Source: Alteromonadaceae bacterium BrNp21-10
GTDB taxonomy: Bacteria; Pseudomonadota; Gammaproteobacteria; Enterobacterales; Alteromonadaceae
DNA length: 64,000 bases
Assembly: GCA_030418115.1 (NCBI GenBank)
Contig: JAUHQD010000001.1
Location: 744,001-808,000 of the forward strand
Reading direction: 5' to 3'
The notes beneath the pieces are model-generated. The model was not told where the DNA came from, did no database searches, and worked only from the letters and a program-made list of their open reading frames with translations. The translations under genes were made by a program, and so were the position numbers. Shown in pieces: positions 48,617 to 58,985 of this stretch. Each line of letters starts with the position of its first letter. The stretch's first letter is position 1.

Positions 48617-49327
48617 ATGCCTTATAACAATGTTGTGGTTTTGACTGGAGCAGGGATTTCGGCTGAATCTGGTATTAAAACATTTAGAGATAATAATGGT
48701 CTTTGGGAAAATCATGCGGTAGAAGATGTCGCCACTCCGGAAGCATTTCGGCGTAATCCTGATCTCGTTTACGATTTCTATAATCAACGTCGCCGACAAC
48801 TATTAAGCCCTGATATCAAAGCTAACGAGGCGCATGTTGCCTTAGCAGAATTTGAGCGCCGATTTACGGGGGATTTTTTATTAGTCACGCAAAATATTGA
48901 CGACCTACATGAAAGGGCCGGCAGTCAAAATGTGCTACATATGCATGGTGAGTTACTTCAATCTCGATGTTGCCATTCTCAACGGATAGTTAATACATTG
49001 ACTGATGTCACCCAATCTTCACGTTGCAATTGTTGTAATCCGGCGCAAGCACTACGGCCCAATATTGTTTGGTTTGGTGAAATGCCGATGTTTATGGATG
49101 AGATTGAGAAGGCACTATCAAAGGCCGATTTATTTGTGGCCATTGGCACTTCCGGCCAAGTTTATCCAGCCGCTGGATTTGTTGCCCAAGCAAATTATTA
49201 TGGCGCTCATAGTGTTGAGGTAAACTTAGTGGCGAGTGACGTGCATTCACAATTTAAAGAGCATTATCAGGGTAACGCCACAGAGGCGGTGCCAGCATTT
49301 TTTAACGCTTTACTAAAAGACAGCTAA
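48617..49327 (+). CDS. cobB: NAD-dependent protein deacylase (CobB-type sirtuin)
   Basis: A 236-residue class III sirtuin removing acyl groups from lysines with [26 protein letters not shown] gives the NAD loop, [12 protein letters not shown] and HMHGE (catalytic histidine) the core, and SRCNCC plus the earlier SRCCHSQ the zinc-binding cysteines. The [11 protein letters not shown] helix carries the Tyr and Arg that allow succinyl-lysine in CobB. It overlaps the next gene by one base. Confidence 0.93.
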   Translation: MPYNNVVVLTGAGISAESGIKTFRDNNGLWENHAVEDVATPEAFRRNPDLVYDFYNQRRRQLLSPDIKANEAHVALAEFERRFTGDFLLVTQNIDDLHERAGSQNVLHMHGELLQSRCCHSQRIVNTLTDVTQSSRCNCCNPAQALRPNIVWFGEMPMFMDEIEKALSKADLFVAIGTSGQVYPAAGFVAQANYYGAHSVEVNLVASDVHSQFKEHYQGNATEAVPAFFNALLKDS

Positions 49328-49971
49328 TGATCAACGAAATATTACTATACCGCTTTGAGTTTCTATCTATTGCGTTAGTCCATTTAATTGCCGTAGCCAG
49401 CCCAGGACCGGATTTTGCCATTGTCCTTAAACATAGCATCAGTTATGGCCGCCGAGTTGCGATTATCACCAGCATTGGTGTTGGTGTTGCCATTCTGCTG
49501 CATGTGGCCTATTCGTTATTCGGCCTAGGTCTGTTAATAAAAACCACGCCGTGGGTTTTTAATGTTTTATCGTACGCTGCAGCAGCTTATTTAGCGTGGA
49601 TTGGTTGTCAGGGGCTAAGAGCAAAGCCTAGCGACAATCAACCAATAAACCAGCAACAAGAAAATCATTTGATGTCAGATAAGAGAGCCTTTGTTACCGG
49701 CTTTCTTACCAACGGTTTAAATCCTAAAGCCACGCTGTTTTTTCTGTCGTTATTTACGGTGGTTATTTCAGTGCAAACTCCCAATAGCGTTAAAGCCTTT
49801 TATGGTGCGTATTTAGCATTGGCAACTGCTTTGTGGTTTTGTTTACTGTCCTATCTTTTTAGCGCAACTAAAGCGCGGCGATTTATTGCCAAGCATGCAC
49901 ACTGGTTTGATCGAGTCATGGGTGTGGTGTTGATCCTGTTGGCATTAAAATTAGTGGTTTCATCTATTTAA
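49327..49971 (+). CDS. LysE-family amino-acid exporter
   Basis: A 214-residue membrane protein with about six transmembrane segments; the N-terminus has the LysE/RhtB signature SPGPDFAIVLKHSISYGRRVA and a TGFLTNGLNPKATLFFLSLFT block near residues 124-144. Members export amino acids such as lysine, threonine or homoserine lactone. It starts on the last base of the sirtuin stop, so the two are coupled; substrate unknown. Confidence 0.9.
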   Translation: MINEILLYRFEFLSIALVHLIAVASPGPDFAIVLKHSISYGRRVAIITSIGVGVAILLHVAYSLFGLGLLIKTTPWVFNVLSYAAAAYLAWIGCQGLRAKPSDNQPINQQQENHLMSDKRAFVTGFLTNGLNPKATLFFLSLFTVVISVQTPNSVKAFYGAYLALATALWFCLLSYLFSATKARRFIAKHAHWFDRVMGVVLILLALKLVVSSI

Positions 49972-50185
49972 ATGTTGTTGTAATAGGTTTAGGCAACAAA
50001 AAACAATGATAAGTTGCTCCTAAATAGATATCCATTACAGTAAGAACCGTTTAATAAATAGATAAATAACAACGAGATACGCTGTAATAGTGTAATTTAC
50101 ATACAATCAGGGGCGTTAAAGCAACTAAAACCAGAACTATTTGCTTATAATTGTCTCCAGTTTAGATGCAATGGTTTTGAGATAA

Positions 50186-50932
50186 GTGACAAAAAAAGTA
50201 AAAATACAAATGGGTGGCGATTTAGATAAAGCGCTGAAGGGCGATTATGATTTTGATCTTAAAGCGGTATTAAAGGAAGGTTGGGCGCTAACGCAAAATA
50301 CTAAAGGTGTCATGTTTAGCGGATTACTGCTTAGTTTTTTGATTGCCTACATCTTGCTCAGATTGTTTGTTTTTACCGATGGGCAAATTGATCTGCAAGA
50401 CATTCAAAACAATCCCAATCCCTACGTTGGTATTGCCATTACCGTGCTAATAGCGCCAATTCTTGCCGGTGTACAAATGATGGGTATTAACCACAGTGTT
50501 GGCGGTCGTTCTCAATTAGGGCATTTATTTCACTTTGTACCATTAACCCTCATTTTAGCTACTACTGACCTTGTGACCAGCTTACTGGCAGAATTAGGCT
50601 TAACCTTAGCTATTCTTCCTGGCATTTATTTAATGATCGCCTTTACCTTTGCCATCCCACTAGTGGCAGAGCGGAGATTATCGCCATTTATTGCTATGTA
50701 TTATTCCCTAAGGGTTGTGACCAGTAAGTTGTGGAAATTCACCTTATTGTATGGCCTGTTTTTTGTGTTGCTGATCTTATGCTTTTTAACATTAGGTTTA
50801 GCGACAATCTGGATCGGTCCGTTTTACTACAATGTAAAAGGAATATTGTACCGGGACATATTTGGCATGGGCATCACCATTGAAAAACACTCTGATAAGG
50901 ATACCAATGAAGAATCAATATTTAATGCATAA
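50186..50932 (+). CDS. Multi-pass membrane protein of unknown function
   Basis: A 248-residue protein with about five hydrophobic segments (near residues 42-65, 82-105, 122-140, 143-165 and 192-215). The N-terminus is cytoplasmic-looking and charged (MGGDLDKALKGDYDFDLKAVLKEGW); no family recognised. Start is a GTG. Its end overlaps the downstream Bax-type gene, so both are probably one operon with the DUF2987 gene. Confidence 0.8.
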   Translation: MTKKVKIQMGGDLDKALKGDYDFDLKAVLKEGWALTQNTKGVMFSGLLLSFLIAYILLRLFVFTDGQIDLQDIQNNPNPYVGIAITVLIAPILAGVQMMGINHSVGGRSQLGHLFHFVPLTLILATTDLVTSLLAELGLTLAILPGIYLMIAFTFAIPLVAERRLSPFIAMYYSLRVVTSKLWKFTLLYGLFFVLLILCFLTLGLATIWIGPFYYNVKGILYRDIFGMGITIEKHSDKDTNEESIFNA

Positions 50933-51713
50933 TAGATTAGGGTTTCGCTCAATATTGCTACGCGTATTTATTGCTCTCGTAGTGATTGCGGCCATTATTC
51001 ACCCATTTTTGGTCATTACTCCCCCTACAGTGAAGGATGAAGTAAAAACCACACACACCAATGTACCTAATTTTGCGCGCCATGCATCAGTGCAAAAAAA
51101 GAAAAAGGCCTTTTTCAGTTATTTGAAAGCAGAGATTACTCGCCAAAATGACGCCATATTGGCTGATCGGACGTTTTTATTAGAGATTGCCGACAGCGTA
51201 TTGCAACAGAAACCGTTAGAAAACGACGCTGAGAAACGTTTAGAAGAGATAGTTATTTACTATAAGTTCGACGATAAGCCATTACATATTGAGTCTAATT
51301 GGCAGGAGTTATTGAGCATGGTCGATAAAATCCCTTTTGAATTGGCGTTGGTACAAGCGGCTAACGAGTCAGCTTGGGGGACTTCTCGTTTTGCTCGCGA
51401 AGGTTATAACTTTTTTGGTTTATGGTGTTATCGCAAAGGATGTGGTTTTGTGCCTAATCGACGTGATGATGACGCTGAACACGAAGTGGCGCGTTTTCGA
51501 AATTTATCCCATGCGGTACGTACCTATCTGCATAACTTGAATAGCTATTATGCTTACGAAGACTTACGCATGATTCGAGCACAGTTACGTCAGCAGCAGC
51601 AACCGGTGATGGCCGAAGCGTTGGCTCAGGGGTTACTTAGTTATTCTACTCGAAGAGAAGAGTATGTAGATGAATTGGTTTCGATGATCCGCTTTAATCG
51701 ACGGTTTATGTAA
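50907..51713 (+). CDS. Bax-type glucosaminidase
   Basis: A 268-residue protein of the Bax/glucosaminidase family with one N-terminal membrane anchor (ILLRVFIALVVIAAIIHPFLVI, about residues 15-36). The C-terminal glucosaminidase domain has VQAANESAWGTSRFAREGYNFFGLWCYRKGCG with catalytic Glu154. It should cut peptidoglycan in the periplasm. ATG 50907 follows AAGGA at 5 bases and lies inside the end of the preceding gene; the stop overlaps the next start by one base. Confidence 0.85.
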   Translation: MKNQYLMHNRLGFRSILLRVFIALVVIAAIIHPFLVITPPTVKDEVKTTHTNVPNFARHASVQKKKKAFFSYLKAEITRQNDAILADRTFLLEIADSVLQQKPLENDAEKRLEEIVIYYKFDDKPLHIESNWQELLSMVDKIPFELALVQAANESAWGTSRFAREGYNFFGLWCYRKGCGFVPNRRDDDAEHEVARFRNLSHAVRTYLHNLNSYYAYEDLRMIRAQLRQQQQPVMAEALAQGLLSYSTRREEYVDELVSMIRFNRRFM

Positions 51714-52369
51714 TGGCTTATTTCGCTCGTGGTTTTTTATTACTTATTGCCGTGTTTATGCTGCTCATAGCCCATGGAGATGAACTACGCGTCGACTATA
51801 CAGCGTTTTATAACCATCTTAAAAAAATTGATCGTGAGGATACCAACAACCTTGAGTTTGGTTTTGGATTTATCCATGTCACCACTAAAAACTTATGCCA
51901 GATAAATAGCGGTTTTATCCATACGCAAAAAATAGATTTACCCATTACTATTGCTAGCGATAATCGATTCAGTTTGCCTAGCGAAAAAGCTTTAAAATTA
52001 GCCAGAGCTGAAGTGGTGTTAATGCTAGAGCAGGCCGTTAATCAATGCGATATGTCGGTACAAATTCACACTAATCAGTCTTCATTAAAAACTGACTATA
52101 CACCAAAAGAACTACAGGATTTAAACCAGCAATTTGAGGCGTTTTTTGACAGCATGGGTAGTTTCTTATCCTTTATGATGCCTAGCGCTAAAGGCCTAGT
52201 ACTACATATGCCGAAGGTGACATCACAACTACAGGCCTTTGCTAACGACAACGCATCAGTTGAACTGAATGATAGACTTTTATCCATACCGGCCAAATGG
52301 TTACAAGAGCGTTCAACGGTAATAACCTTAGGTCAAGCGCCCGAAAAGATTACAGCTTGGATCAAATGA
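51713..52369 (+). CDS. DUF2987-type periplasmic protein
   Basis: A 218-residue protein with a signal peptide (GFLLLIAVFMLLIAHG). It contains VDYTAFYNHLKKIDREDTNNLEFGFGF and a conserved cysteine pair (CQINSG, QCDMSVQI), and matches my memory of DUF2987. It begins on the last base of the Bax-type stop, so it is translated with it. Role unknown; a cell-wall link is guessed from position. Confidence 0.75.
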   Translation: MAYFARGFLLLIAVFMLLIAHGDELRVDYTAFYNHLKKIDREDTNNLEFGFGFIHVTTKNLCQINSGFIHTQKIDLPITIASDNRFSLPSEKALKLARAEVVLMLEQAVNQCDMSVQIHTNQSSLKTDYTPKELQDLNQQFEAFFDSMGSFLSFMMPSAKGLVLHMPKVTSQLQAFANDNASVELNDRLLSIPAKWLQERSTVITLGQAPEKITAWIK

Positions 52370-52404
52370 CTGTAACAATGGGGGTTGATGTCCCCAAGTT
52401 CGGA

Positions 52405-53334
52405 TTAGCTTAAATTAATAATGTGTAGGTTTGGATCCTGCACATTCCCTTGAGCGCTGCTATCGTGATTAGGAGTCGAATTGATTTCGGGTGGATCGAA
52501 CGCGGTATCACCACCTTCATAAGGTTGCTGCTGCGTTTTTAAGCTCTGGAAATCAAACAACTGATTGTCTGCTAAATGAGATGGCACCACATTTTGCATG
52601 GACTTATACATGCTCTCAATTCGCCCCGGAAAACGTTGATTCCAATCTTGCAACATCGCCTTTATTGACTGGCGCTGCAGGTTTTCTTGTGAGCCGCAAA
52701 GGTTACAGGGAATAATAGGGTAGCCCACTAATGAGGCGTATCGGGCAATATCTTTTTCGGTGCAATAGGCCAAAGGTCGGATAACCATTTGCTGACCATC
52801 ATCACTGACTAATTTAGGCGGCATCGCTTTAATTTTGCCACCATTAAACATATTCAAAAATAAGGTTTCCAACATATCATCTTGATGATGCCCAAGTGCA
52901 ATTTTAGTGGCGCCAAGTTCCGTCGCCACTCGGTATAAAATACCTCTACGTAACCGTGAACAAAGTGAACAAGTTGTTTTGCCTTCAGGGATGATGTCTT
53001 TAACAATAGAATAGGTGTCTTCTTCGATAATTCGGTAATCGACGCCTAGGTCGGTTAAATAAGCGGGTAAAACATGTTCTGGGAAACCCGGCTGCTTTTG
53101 ATCGAGGTTAACCGCCACAATGTCAAAATGAATAGGGGCGATACGTTGAGAATATAACAGCGAATCAAGTAAGGTATAACTATCTTTGCCGCCAGACACA
53201 CACACCATGACCTTGTCGCCATCTTCAATCATATTAAAATCAGCAATAGCCTGACCTACACCTCTGCGGATACGTTTTTGCAGTTTGTTAAAGTCATATT
53301 TTTTCTTTGCTGAAAGTGTTTGTGATTGAGACAT
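52405..53334 (-). CDS. ttcA: tRNA 2-thiocytidine biosynthesis protein
   Basis: A 309-residue PP-loop enzyme that adds sulfur to C32 of tRNAs using an iron-sulfur cluster. The SGGKDS ATP loop is at residues 47-52, the CSLC pair near 122-125 and a further cysteine in [10 protein letters not shown] near 211. The disordered C-terminus is lineage-specific. It belongs to the conserved ttcA-uspE-fnr neighbourhood. Confidence 0.96.
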   Translation of the reverse strand: MSQSQTLSAKKKYDFNKLQKRIRRGVGQAIADFNMIEDGDKVMVCVSGGKDSYTLLDSLLYSQRIAPIHFDIVAVNLDQKQPGFPEHVLPAYLTDLGVDYRIIEEDTYSIVKDIIPEGKTTCSLCSRLRRGILYRVATELGATKIALGHHQDDMLETLFLNMFNGGKIKAMPPKLVSDDGQQMVIRPLAYCTEKDIARYASLVGYPIIPCNLCGSQENLQRQSIKAMLQDWNQRFPGRIESMYKSMQNVVPSHLADNQLFDFQSLKTQQQPYEGGDTAFDPPEINSTPNHDSSAQGNVQDPNLHIINLS

Positions 53335-53438
53335 ATTACCCCCTATTAATAGCGCGCGGATTATACATTATTTTATAAAAAAACAAGGTAATAATACGTC
53401 TTTAGAGTAAATCAAAGGTCTCGGTAGTGAATTTAGAT

Positions 53439-54371
53439 TCAACTAGGTTGCAATGGACTAACAAACCCGTCTGGCTTGACGGTTAGTACATCACAATCCA
53501 GCTTGTCGATAACATGTTCAGCGGTGTTACCGATAAGTGCTGCAGAAATACCGGTTCGACCCACTGTACCAATAATGACTAACTCGGCATCAAGCTCTTG
53601 AGCCATTCGTGGGATAATGTCTTCAGGTAAGCCTTCTTCAATATGAGTCTGACTATTACCTAACGGATGTTTGTCACTGAATTTTTTCATGGCTTTTTGA
53701 TGATATTCACGCACTGATGTGCCGTATTCCACGGGATCAAATTCAGGAATTTCAATGGCAATATTAACTGGTGTTCCTGGATAGGCGTTGACCCAATGGT
53801 TTGTCGCATTTAATGATTTACAAAAGTCTTTTGCACTTTGGGCTATTTTATCATTAAGTTTGATATGTGCTTCGTCTTCAGTGCCGGCATTAATCGCGGC
53901 AATCACAGAGCCGCCTTCGGGCCAGTCATGTTCCTTTACTAAAAGTACAGGTGAAGGGCATTTGCGCATTAAATGCCAATCGGTAGGTGTAAAAATTACC
54001 GCTTTTAATGGATTGTGGTCATGGGTGCCTTTAATAACAATGTCATAAGCGCCTTCAATAACTTCATGAATAACACTTTCAAAAGGGCGGTTATGCCATA
54101 CCACCTTTATATTGATATTGACGCCGGAGTTCTCCACTCCTGATTGAATTAATTCCGCTAACCATTCAGTGCGTTCTTCCACTACCGCGCTACGCATACT
54201 TTCGCGCTCTTCTATGGACAACATGGTAGTCATCTCGTAAGAAAAGTCATAGATAGTTAAGAATGCGGTGATGCTAGCGTTAGTCATCTTGGCCAATTTT
54301 ACGGCTCGATGTAACGCTTTTTGTTGTTCAGCCACAGGATCAATTACTGCTAGAATTTTTTGACAATACAT
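53439..54371 (-). CDS. uspE: Universal stress protein E
   Basis: A tandem universal-stress protein of 310 residues, with two Usp domains (about 1-150 and 160-305). The second ends in VIIGTVGRTGISAALIGNTAEHVIDKLDCDVLTVKP, typical of the G-x2-G-x9-G-S/T nucleotide site. ATG 54371 has the better spacing to GAGG (7 bases) than the ATG just before it at 54374. It lies downstream of fnr, as in E. coli. UspE responds to stress and DNA damage in E. coli. Confidence 0.93.
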   Translation of the reverse strand: MYCQKILAVIDPVAEQQKALHRAVKLAKMTNASITAFLTIYDFSYEMTTMLSIEERESMRSAVVEERTEWLAELIQSGVENSGVNINIKVVWHNRPFESVIHEVIEGAYDIVIKGTHDHNPLKAVIFTPTDWHLMRKCPSPVLLVKEHDWPEGGSVIAAINAGTEDEAHIKLNDKIAQSAKDFCKSLNATNHWVNAYPGTPVNIAIEIPEFDPVEYGTSVREYHQKAMKKFSDKHPLGNSQTHIEEGLPEDIIPRMAQELDAELVIIGTVGRTGISAALIGNTAEHVIDKLDCDVLTVKPDGFVSPLQPS

Positions 54372-54478
54372 CATATATCCTCATCAATAAAACGAATGGT
54401 TGATAGTCTAAGTCTATTAGTAGATGGAGTGATGTGCCAGCTATGATAATGATTTAATCAAATGAATAGGGAGGATGT

Positions 54479-55177
54479 TTACGGCTGAGTACAATTATTA
54501 GTATCGCGTGTGAGCAACGTTATAAATTTACCATCAACTTTGATAAGACCAAGCTTTTGCTGCTTGCCGAGCAAGCGACTCACTGTTTCTACGGTCAAGC
54601 CCAAATAATTACCAATGTCGCCCCGAGTCATGGATAAGCGAAATTCTTTACTGGAAAACCCTCGCTCCGCAAAACGAGCGGATAGATTTTGCAAAAAATA
54701 ATTAAGTCGTTCGTCCGCCGTCTTCTGGGTCAGCACCTGCATCATTTCTTGGTGGTGGGAAATTTCCCCACTCATAATACGTAATACTTGTGAACGTAAT
54801 TTCGGAAAATTAGCACTTAATGAATCTAGCGTATCATAGGGGATTTCACACACCATGGACGTTTCCAAAGCCTGTGCATGACTATGGTGAATATTATCCT
54901 GTAGTGCATCAAGTCCGATAACGTCACCGGGAAAATGAAAGCCAATTATTTGTTCTTCTCCCTCGGCAGATAACCTGAAACTTTTAAAAGAGCCAGAGCG
55001 AATGGCAAATAAGGTATTCAATGGTGTGCCATCTTGGAACAATAATTGCTGTTTTTGGTAGGGTTTCTTACGCTCGATAATATTGTCTAAGCGTGTCATT
55101 TCATCACCATTGAAAGCCGATGGAAGGCATAATTGGCTGAAATTACAGTACTGACAATGGATTTTATTTTCTAACAT
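54479..55177 (-). CDS. fnr: FNR-type oxygen-sensing transcription regulator
   Basis: A 232-residue CRP/FNR-family regulator. It has the cysteines of the 4Fe-4S sensor: Cys8, Cys11 and Cys17 in [11 protein letters not shown], and Cys110 in TSMVCEIPY. The effector domain and hinge lead to the helix-turn-helix [26 protein letters not shown] (about 180-205), where the recognition helix contains ETVSR. The ATG at 55177 is chosen over a TTG 15 bases upstream; neither has a good ribosome site. It lies 28 bases after a SafE-like gene of the cbb3 cluster, so it may be read with it, and likely activates the cbb3 genes. Confidence 0.94.
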   Translation of the reverse strand: MLENKIHCQYCNFSQLCLPSAFNGDEMTRLDNIIERKKPYQKQQLLFQDGTPLNTLFAIRSGSFKSFRLSAEGEEQIIGFHFPGDVIGLDALQDNIHHSHAQALETSMVCEIPYDTLDSLSANFPKLRSQVLRIMSGEISHHQEMMQVLTQKTADERLNYFLQNLSARFAERGFSSKEFRLSMTRGDIGNYLGLTVETVSRLLGKQQKLGLIKVDGKFITLLTRDTNNCTQP

Positions 55178-55205
55178 GATATTTTTTATCAATGGCGTTA
55201 ATTAG

Positions 55206-55874
55206 CTATATACCTGTTATAAATGCTTTTATTAATAAGTAACAGGAAAAAATAAACAATAGCACGGCCATTATTTGTCGGGTTTGCGGATGACTTAACC
55301 ATTGCTTAATCGCTTGCCCTAATACTCCCATTGTAATGAGCGCGGGTAAGGTACCTAATCCAAAAAACAACATAGTTAATGCTCCATTAACCGCTGAGCC
55401 ACTGGCCAAACTCCACACTAAGGTTGAATATACCAAGCCACAAGGTAACCAGCCCCATAACATGCCGTAAGGTAATGCGGTTATTGGCGATCTAAACGGT
55501 ACTAAGGCTTTGCCTAATGGCATAAGCCTACGCCATAGGTGTTGTCCTACTTTTTCAAAGTGATGTAACACATTCCACCAGCCGCCAATATAGAAAGCCA
55601 GTAACAACAGAAAGAAACCGCTAAGTAATTGCAGTGCCAGCATGCCTTGTTTGATTTGTGCACCAAACATCACCCCGAGATAGCCTGTAATCGCACCTGC
55701 CAAGGTGTAACTACTAATGCGTCCAAGGTTATAAAAAAGGATATAGGGTAAGGCTGCGTGCTGCTTAGGAATAGCCAAGGACAATGCGCCGACAATTCCT
55801 CCACACATGCCTACACAATGGGTGCTACCGGCAAAACCAATTAAGAAGGCCGACAACAGCTCGATATTATTCAT
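55206..55874 (-). CDS. TauE/SafE-like membrane protein of the cbb3 cluster
   Basis: A 222-residue membrane protein with about six hydrophobic segments and the motif GFAGSTHCVGMCGG near the start, which gives possible metal-binding Cys and His. It belongs to the group found after ccoS in proteobacterial cbb3 clusters and is sometimes linked with copper handling; the true function is unknown. It overlaps ccoS by 8 bases. Confidence 0.85.
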   Translation of the reverse strand: MNNIELLSAFLIGFAGSTHCVGMCGGIVGALSLAIPKQHAALPYILFYNLGRISSYTLAGAITGYLGVMFGAQIKQGMLALQLLSGFFLLLLAFYIGGWWNVLHHFEKVGQHLWRRLMPLGKALVPFRSPITALPYGMLWGWLPCGLVYSTLVWSLASGSAVNGALTMLFFGLGTLPALITMGVLGQAIKQWLSHPQTRQIMAVLLFIFSCYLLIKAFITGI

Positions 55875-56067
55875 CTTTGTTTAACGTGGTATTTTTTTGG
55901 GGGGGCTGACAGGCTTTATTAGATTTAATATCATCGTCGAACAAAATACTGTGTCCGTGACGCTCTAGATCTTCAAACTGATCTGACTTTACCGCCCAGA
56001 AAAAAGCGCCAATAGCCACACAGACTAAAACGATGGCGACCGGAATCAGAATATACAGAATTTCCAT
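55867..56067 (-). CDS. ccoS: cbb3 oxidase assembly protein CcoS
   Basis: A 66-residue single-membrane protein: MEILYILIPVAIVLVCVAIGAFFWAVKSDQFEDLERHG is the CcoS hallmark. It aids cofactor insertion into the cbb3 oxidase. ATG 56067 overlaps the ccoI stop by one base; the frame opens further upstream but that part lies in ccoI. Confidence 0.9.
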   Translation of the reverse strand: MEILYILIPVAIVLVCVAIGAFFWAVKSDQFEDLERHGHSILFDDDIKSNKACQPPQKNTTLNKDE

Positions 56068-58457
56068 TATGCGTTGCCTGTTGGTTGGTGACTGATCAAT
56101 CTTAACGAATTCACCACCACGATAATAGAACTTAAAGACATGCCTATTACTGCCATCCAAGGAGCTAAAAGTCCAGACACTGCTAAAGGTAGGATAAGCA
56201 CGTTATAGCCCAGCGCCCATAGTAAATTTTGTCGAATTTTGTTCTGGCAACGATGCGCCATATCTAATAACAACAAAATATTACTGAGTTTATTATTGAG
56301 TAATACCACATCAGCACTGCTTTTCGACAAATCCGCCGCATTGCCTACTGCAACAGCCACGAATGCTGCGGCTAACGCCGGACCGTCATTGATACCATCA
56401 CCCATGACCAATAATTGTTGAGTTTGTTGTTTTTGTTGCAACAACTCCAGTTTACGTTGTGGTGTGCAAGCAAAATAAAAGTCAGTAATACCTAGGCGCT
56501 TAGCTACGGCGGTCACCTGTTGTTGATTATCACCGCTGATAAGTGACAGTGCGTATTTAGCTAAACCTTGTATCAGCGCATCAGCATCATCACGGAGTTC
56601 ATCATCCAAATAGAAGGCGGCAATAAGCTGGTCATCCTCTGTGAGAAATACTCGCGCATCAGTTAAATCATTGGCAATATCGACTGCAACAAAGGAAGCA
56701 GAGCCTATTTTATAATGATGCGGGCCGATTTCTGCACTTAAGCCTTCGCCTAAAAATATTTGCAGCTTTTCACAGGCTAACAATTTGACCTCGGTATTAA
56801 ATGCACTGGCAATGGGATGTTCTGAGTAGTGTTCAATACTACTGGCAATTTGCATCACTCGAGCTTCATCGCCAGCTAATGTGCAATGCCATTTTTGTAA
56901 TGACAATTTTCCTTGGGTTAAGGTGCCGGTTTTGTCCAACGCTACCGCATCTATCTTGGTTAGTTTTTCCAATACATTACTATTTTTTATTAAAATGCCG
57001 TGGCGGTTTAAATTGGCGAAGGCGCAAGAAAGGGCTGTTGGTGTTGCTAAACCTAAGGCACAAGGGCAGGTTGCTACCAATACCGAAATACTGATAAACA
57101 ACGCATTAGTATTTCCCTGCATATGCCAGTAAGCAAAGGTAGCTGCGGCAATAGCCAATACAGCAATGACAAAATATTGAGAGAAACGATCGGCAATCAC
57201 GGCGATATGCGGCTTGGTGAGTAAAGCGTGTTCTTGCATTCGTACAATTTGATTGATCAGCGCTTTATCTAGGACTTTAGTCACCCGCGCATAGATAACA
57301 TTAGTTTGGTTGATGGTACCGCCCAATATGGTATCACCGGTTTGTTTGCGGTTAGGTTCAAATTCACCGGTGAGCATTGACTCATCAATATAACTTTCAC
57401 CGCCAGTAATAACGGCATCTACCGGCACCTGCTCGCCAGCCTTGATCAGTATAAGGTCATTTTCGGCTAAAGCTTTGGCTAAACAAATACTCACCGCACC
57501 TTGCTCGTCGACTTTGTTTGCGGTAACCGGAATGTAATGCAGAACGTTACTGGATATCTCAGCTGCGCGGTGCCGCGAACGGTGTTCTAAATAGCGACTA
57601 ATAGACAGTAAGAAAATAAACATCGCAACCGATTCAAAAAATACTTCCCCTTGCTGAGACCAAGTAGCCCAAGCGCTAGATGAAAAAACCGCGATGATAG
57701 CAATGGCAACTGGCACATCCATATTGATGCTGCGGTGTCGCAGCGCGTTAATGGCACTGCTCAAGAATTGACTACCGCTATAAAACACCACCGGTGTGCA
57801 TAACAGCAAACTTAACCAGTGGAGATAGGTTTTGGTATGAGGGTCAATGTGACCAAATACGCCAAAATATAAGCCAAACGCCAGCATCATAATCTGCATT
57901 GTCATTAAGCCGGCCACACCTAATCGTTTTAACGCCGATTTATTCTCTTTTTGATAGGAAGCTTCATGGCTATCTAATTGAAAGGGCAGTGGGTGATAAC
58001 CGATTTTTTCGATATTGGCTAAGATATCGCTCAATTCAACCTGATCACTTCGCCACTTTAGCAATGCTCTTCTAGCGGTGACATTGACGGCAATACTGAC
58101 TACACCAGGTAATTTTTGTAACTGGCGTTCGATTAACCAACCACAAGCTGCACAATGAATACCTTCGAGGGTTAATTGCACTTCATTGATGCCATTTTGT
58201 GAATGCACAAATTCTTGTTGCAATTGCGGTTGATCAAAAGGTTTTAGCCGTGCACTGAGTTGTTCTAAATCAACCTTGGCAGGCTCCGCACTGTGAGTAC
58301 GGTAGCGATAATAATCTTCTAAGCCATTATCGACTATGGCACTGGCCACGGCTTGACAACCAGGGCAGCACATTGCCCTTGGCTCACCTAATATATCCAA
58401 TAGGTAGGTAGATTGACTCTCTACCGGCTGGTCACAGTGAAAGCAAATACGGTTCAT
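56067..58457 (-). CDS. ccoI: Copper-exporting P-type ATPase CcoI
   Basis: A 796-residue P1B-ATPase that moves copper across the inner membrane for cbb3 oxidase assembly. In order: an N-terminal cysteine block (CFHC at 5-8, MCCPGC at 29-34), a heavy-metal domain with CAAC at 102-105, eight membrane segments, CPC in VATCPCALGLATP near 460, the phosphorylated aspartate in DKTGTLTQG near 504 and the hinge GDGINDGPAL. It overlaps ccoH by 4 bases and ccoS by one base. Confidence 0.95.
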   Translation of the reverse strand: MNRICFHCDQPVESQSTYLLDILGEPRAMCCPGCQAVASAIVDNGLEDYYRYRTHSAEPAKVDLEQLSARLKPFDQPQLQQEFVHSQNGINEVQLTLEGIHCAACGWLIERQLQKLPGVVSIAVNVTARRALLKWRSDQVELSDILANIEKIGYHPLPFQLDSHEASYQKENKSALKRLGVAGLMTMQIMMLAFGLYFGVFGHIDPHTKTYLHWLSLLLCTPVVFYSGSQFLSSAINALRHRSINMDVPVAIAIIAVFSSSAWATWSQQGEVFFESVAMFIFLLSISRYLEHRSRHRAAEISSNVLHYIPVTANKVDEQGAVSICLAKALAENDLILIKAGEQVPVDAVITGGESYIDESMLTGEFEPNRKQTGDTILGGTINQTNVIYARVTKVLDKALINQIVRMQEHALLTKPHIAVIADRFSQYFVIAVLAIAAATFAYWHMQGNTNALFISISVLVATCPCALGLATPTALSCAFANLNRHGILIKNSNVLEKLTKIDAVALDKTGTLTQGKLSLQKWHCTLAGDEARVMQIASSIEHYSEHPIASAFNTEVKLLACEKLQIFLGEGLSAEIGPHHYKIGSASFVAVDIANDLTDARVFLTEDDQLIAAFYLDDELRDDADALIQGLAKYALSLISGDNQQQVTAVAKRLGITDFYFACTPQRKLELLQQKQQTQQLLVMGDGINDGPALAAAFVAVAVGNAADLSKSSADVVLLNNKLSNILLLLDMAHRCQNKIRQNLLWALGYNVLILPLAVSGLLAPWMAVIGMSLSSIIVVVNSLRLISHQPTGNA

Positions 58458-58945
58458 TGAGTATCTAAAACGATGGCACCTTGACGTGGTAAACTCACCG
58501 CTTGTTGTAATTTCCAGTCATTATCGAAAGGTGACAGGGTTAACGACCATTTTCCGCTCAAAGTAGTTTCTAGGGGAGCAGTGTATTCACCTTTGGCATT
58601 TAAGGTTAATAACAGGCTGAAATCCAAACGCTCTAATGTAGGGTGGTGAAAATCTAAGGTTAATGCGCTGCCATCAAGAGGTGGATTGGAGTCCAGCGAT
58701 AAACGTAATGCTTGCTCTTCAATAAATAACTGACCACGAATATTAAGTGCCTTAGCCCGTTTGATTTTGGCTAGTTGTAAATTAATTGCTTTACCTTCTT
58801 TGTAATAATCGTCGATCACCATACTGTCTTCGGTATTGAAGGCCAACACAATAAGATAGCCACTCATGATCACGGTGATAATTGGAACAGTAATTAAAAA
58901 CCAAGGCCAAAATTGTTTGTACCAAGGTTGTACGATGTCATTCAT
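58454..58945 (-). CDS. ccoH: FixH/CcoH-family protein
   Basis: A 163-residue protein with one N-terminal membrane segment (WFLITVPIITVIMSGYLIVLAF) followed by the family motif DSMVIDDYYKEGKAIN and a beta-rich periplasmic domain. CcoH is needed for stable cbb3 assembly. It starts after a terminator-like hairpin that separates it from ccoP. Confidence 0.92.
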   Translation of the reverse strand: MNDIVQPWYKQFWPWFLITVPIITVIMSGYLIVLAFNTEDSMVIDDYYKEGKAINLQLAKIKRAKALNIRGQLFIEEQALRLSLDSNPPLDGSALTLDFHHPTLERLDFSLLLTLNAKGEYTAPLETTLSGKWSLTLSPFDNDWKLQQAVSLPRQGAIVLDTQ

Positions 58946-58959
58946 TTTTTTCCACTTAT

Positions 58960-58985
58960 AAAAAAGCCTCGTGACAACGAGGCTT
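58960..58985 (-). terminator. Terminator between ccoP and ccoH
   Basis: AAGCCTCGT and ACGAGGCTT form a perfect stem with a GACA loop; on the minus strand a T-run follows, 18 bases past the ccoP stop. It can end or lower transcription from ccoNOQP into ccoHIS. Confidence 0.85.

Noticed and set aside
54447-54462. An FNR site upstream of uspE
   Set aside because: The palindrome TGATTTAATCA has a 3-base-type spacing; when ATCAA is aligned to the consensus the left half does not match.
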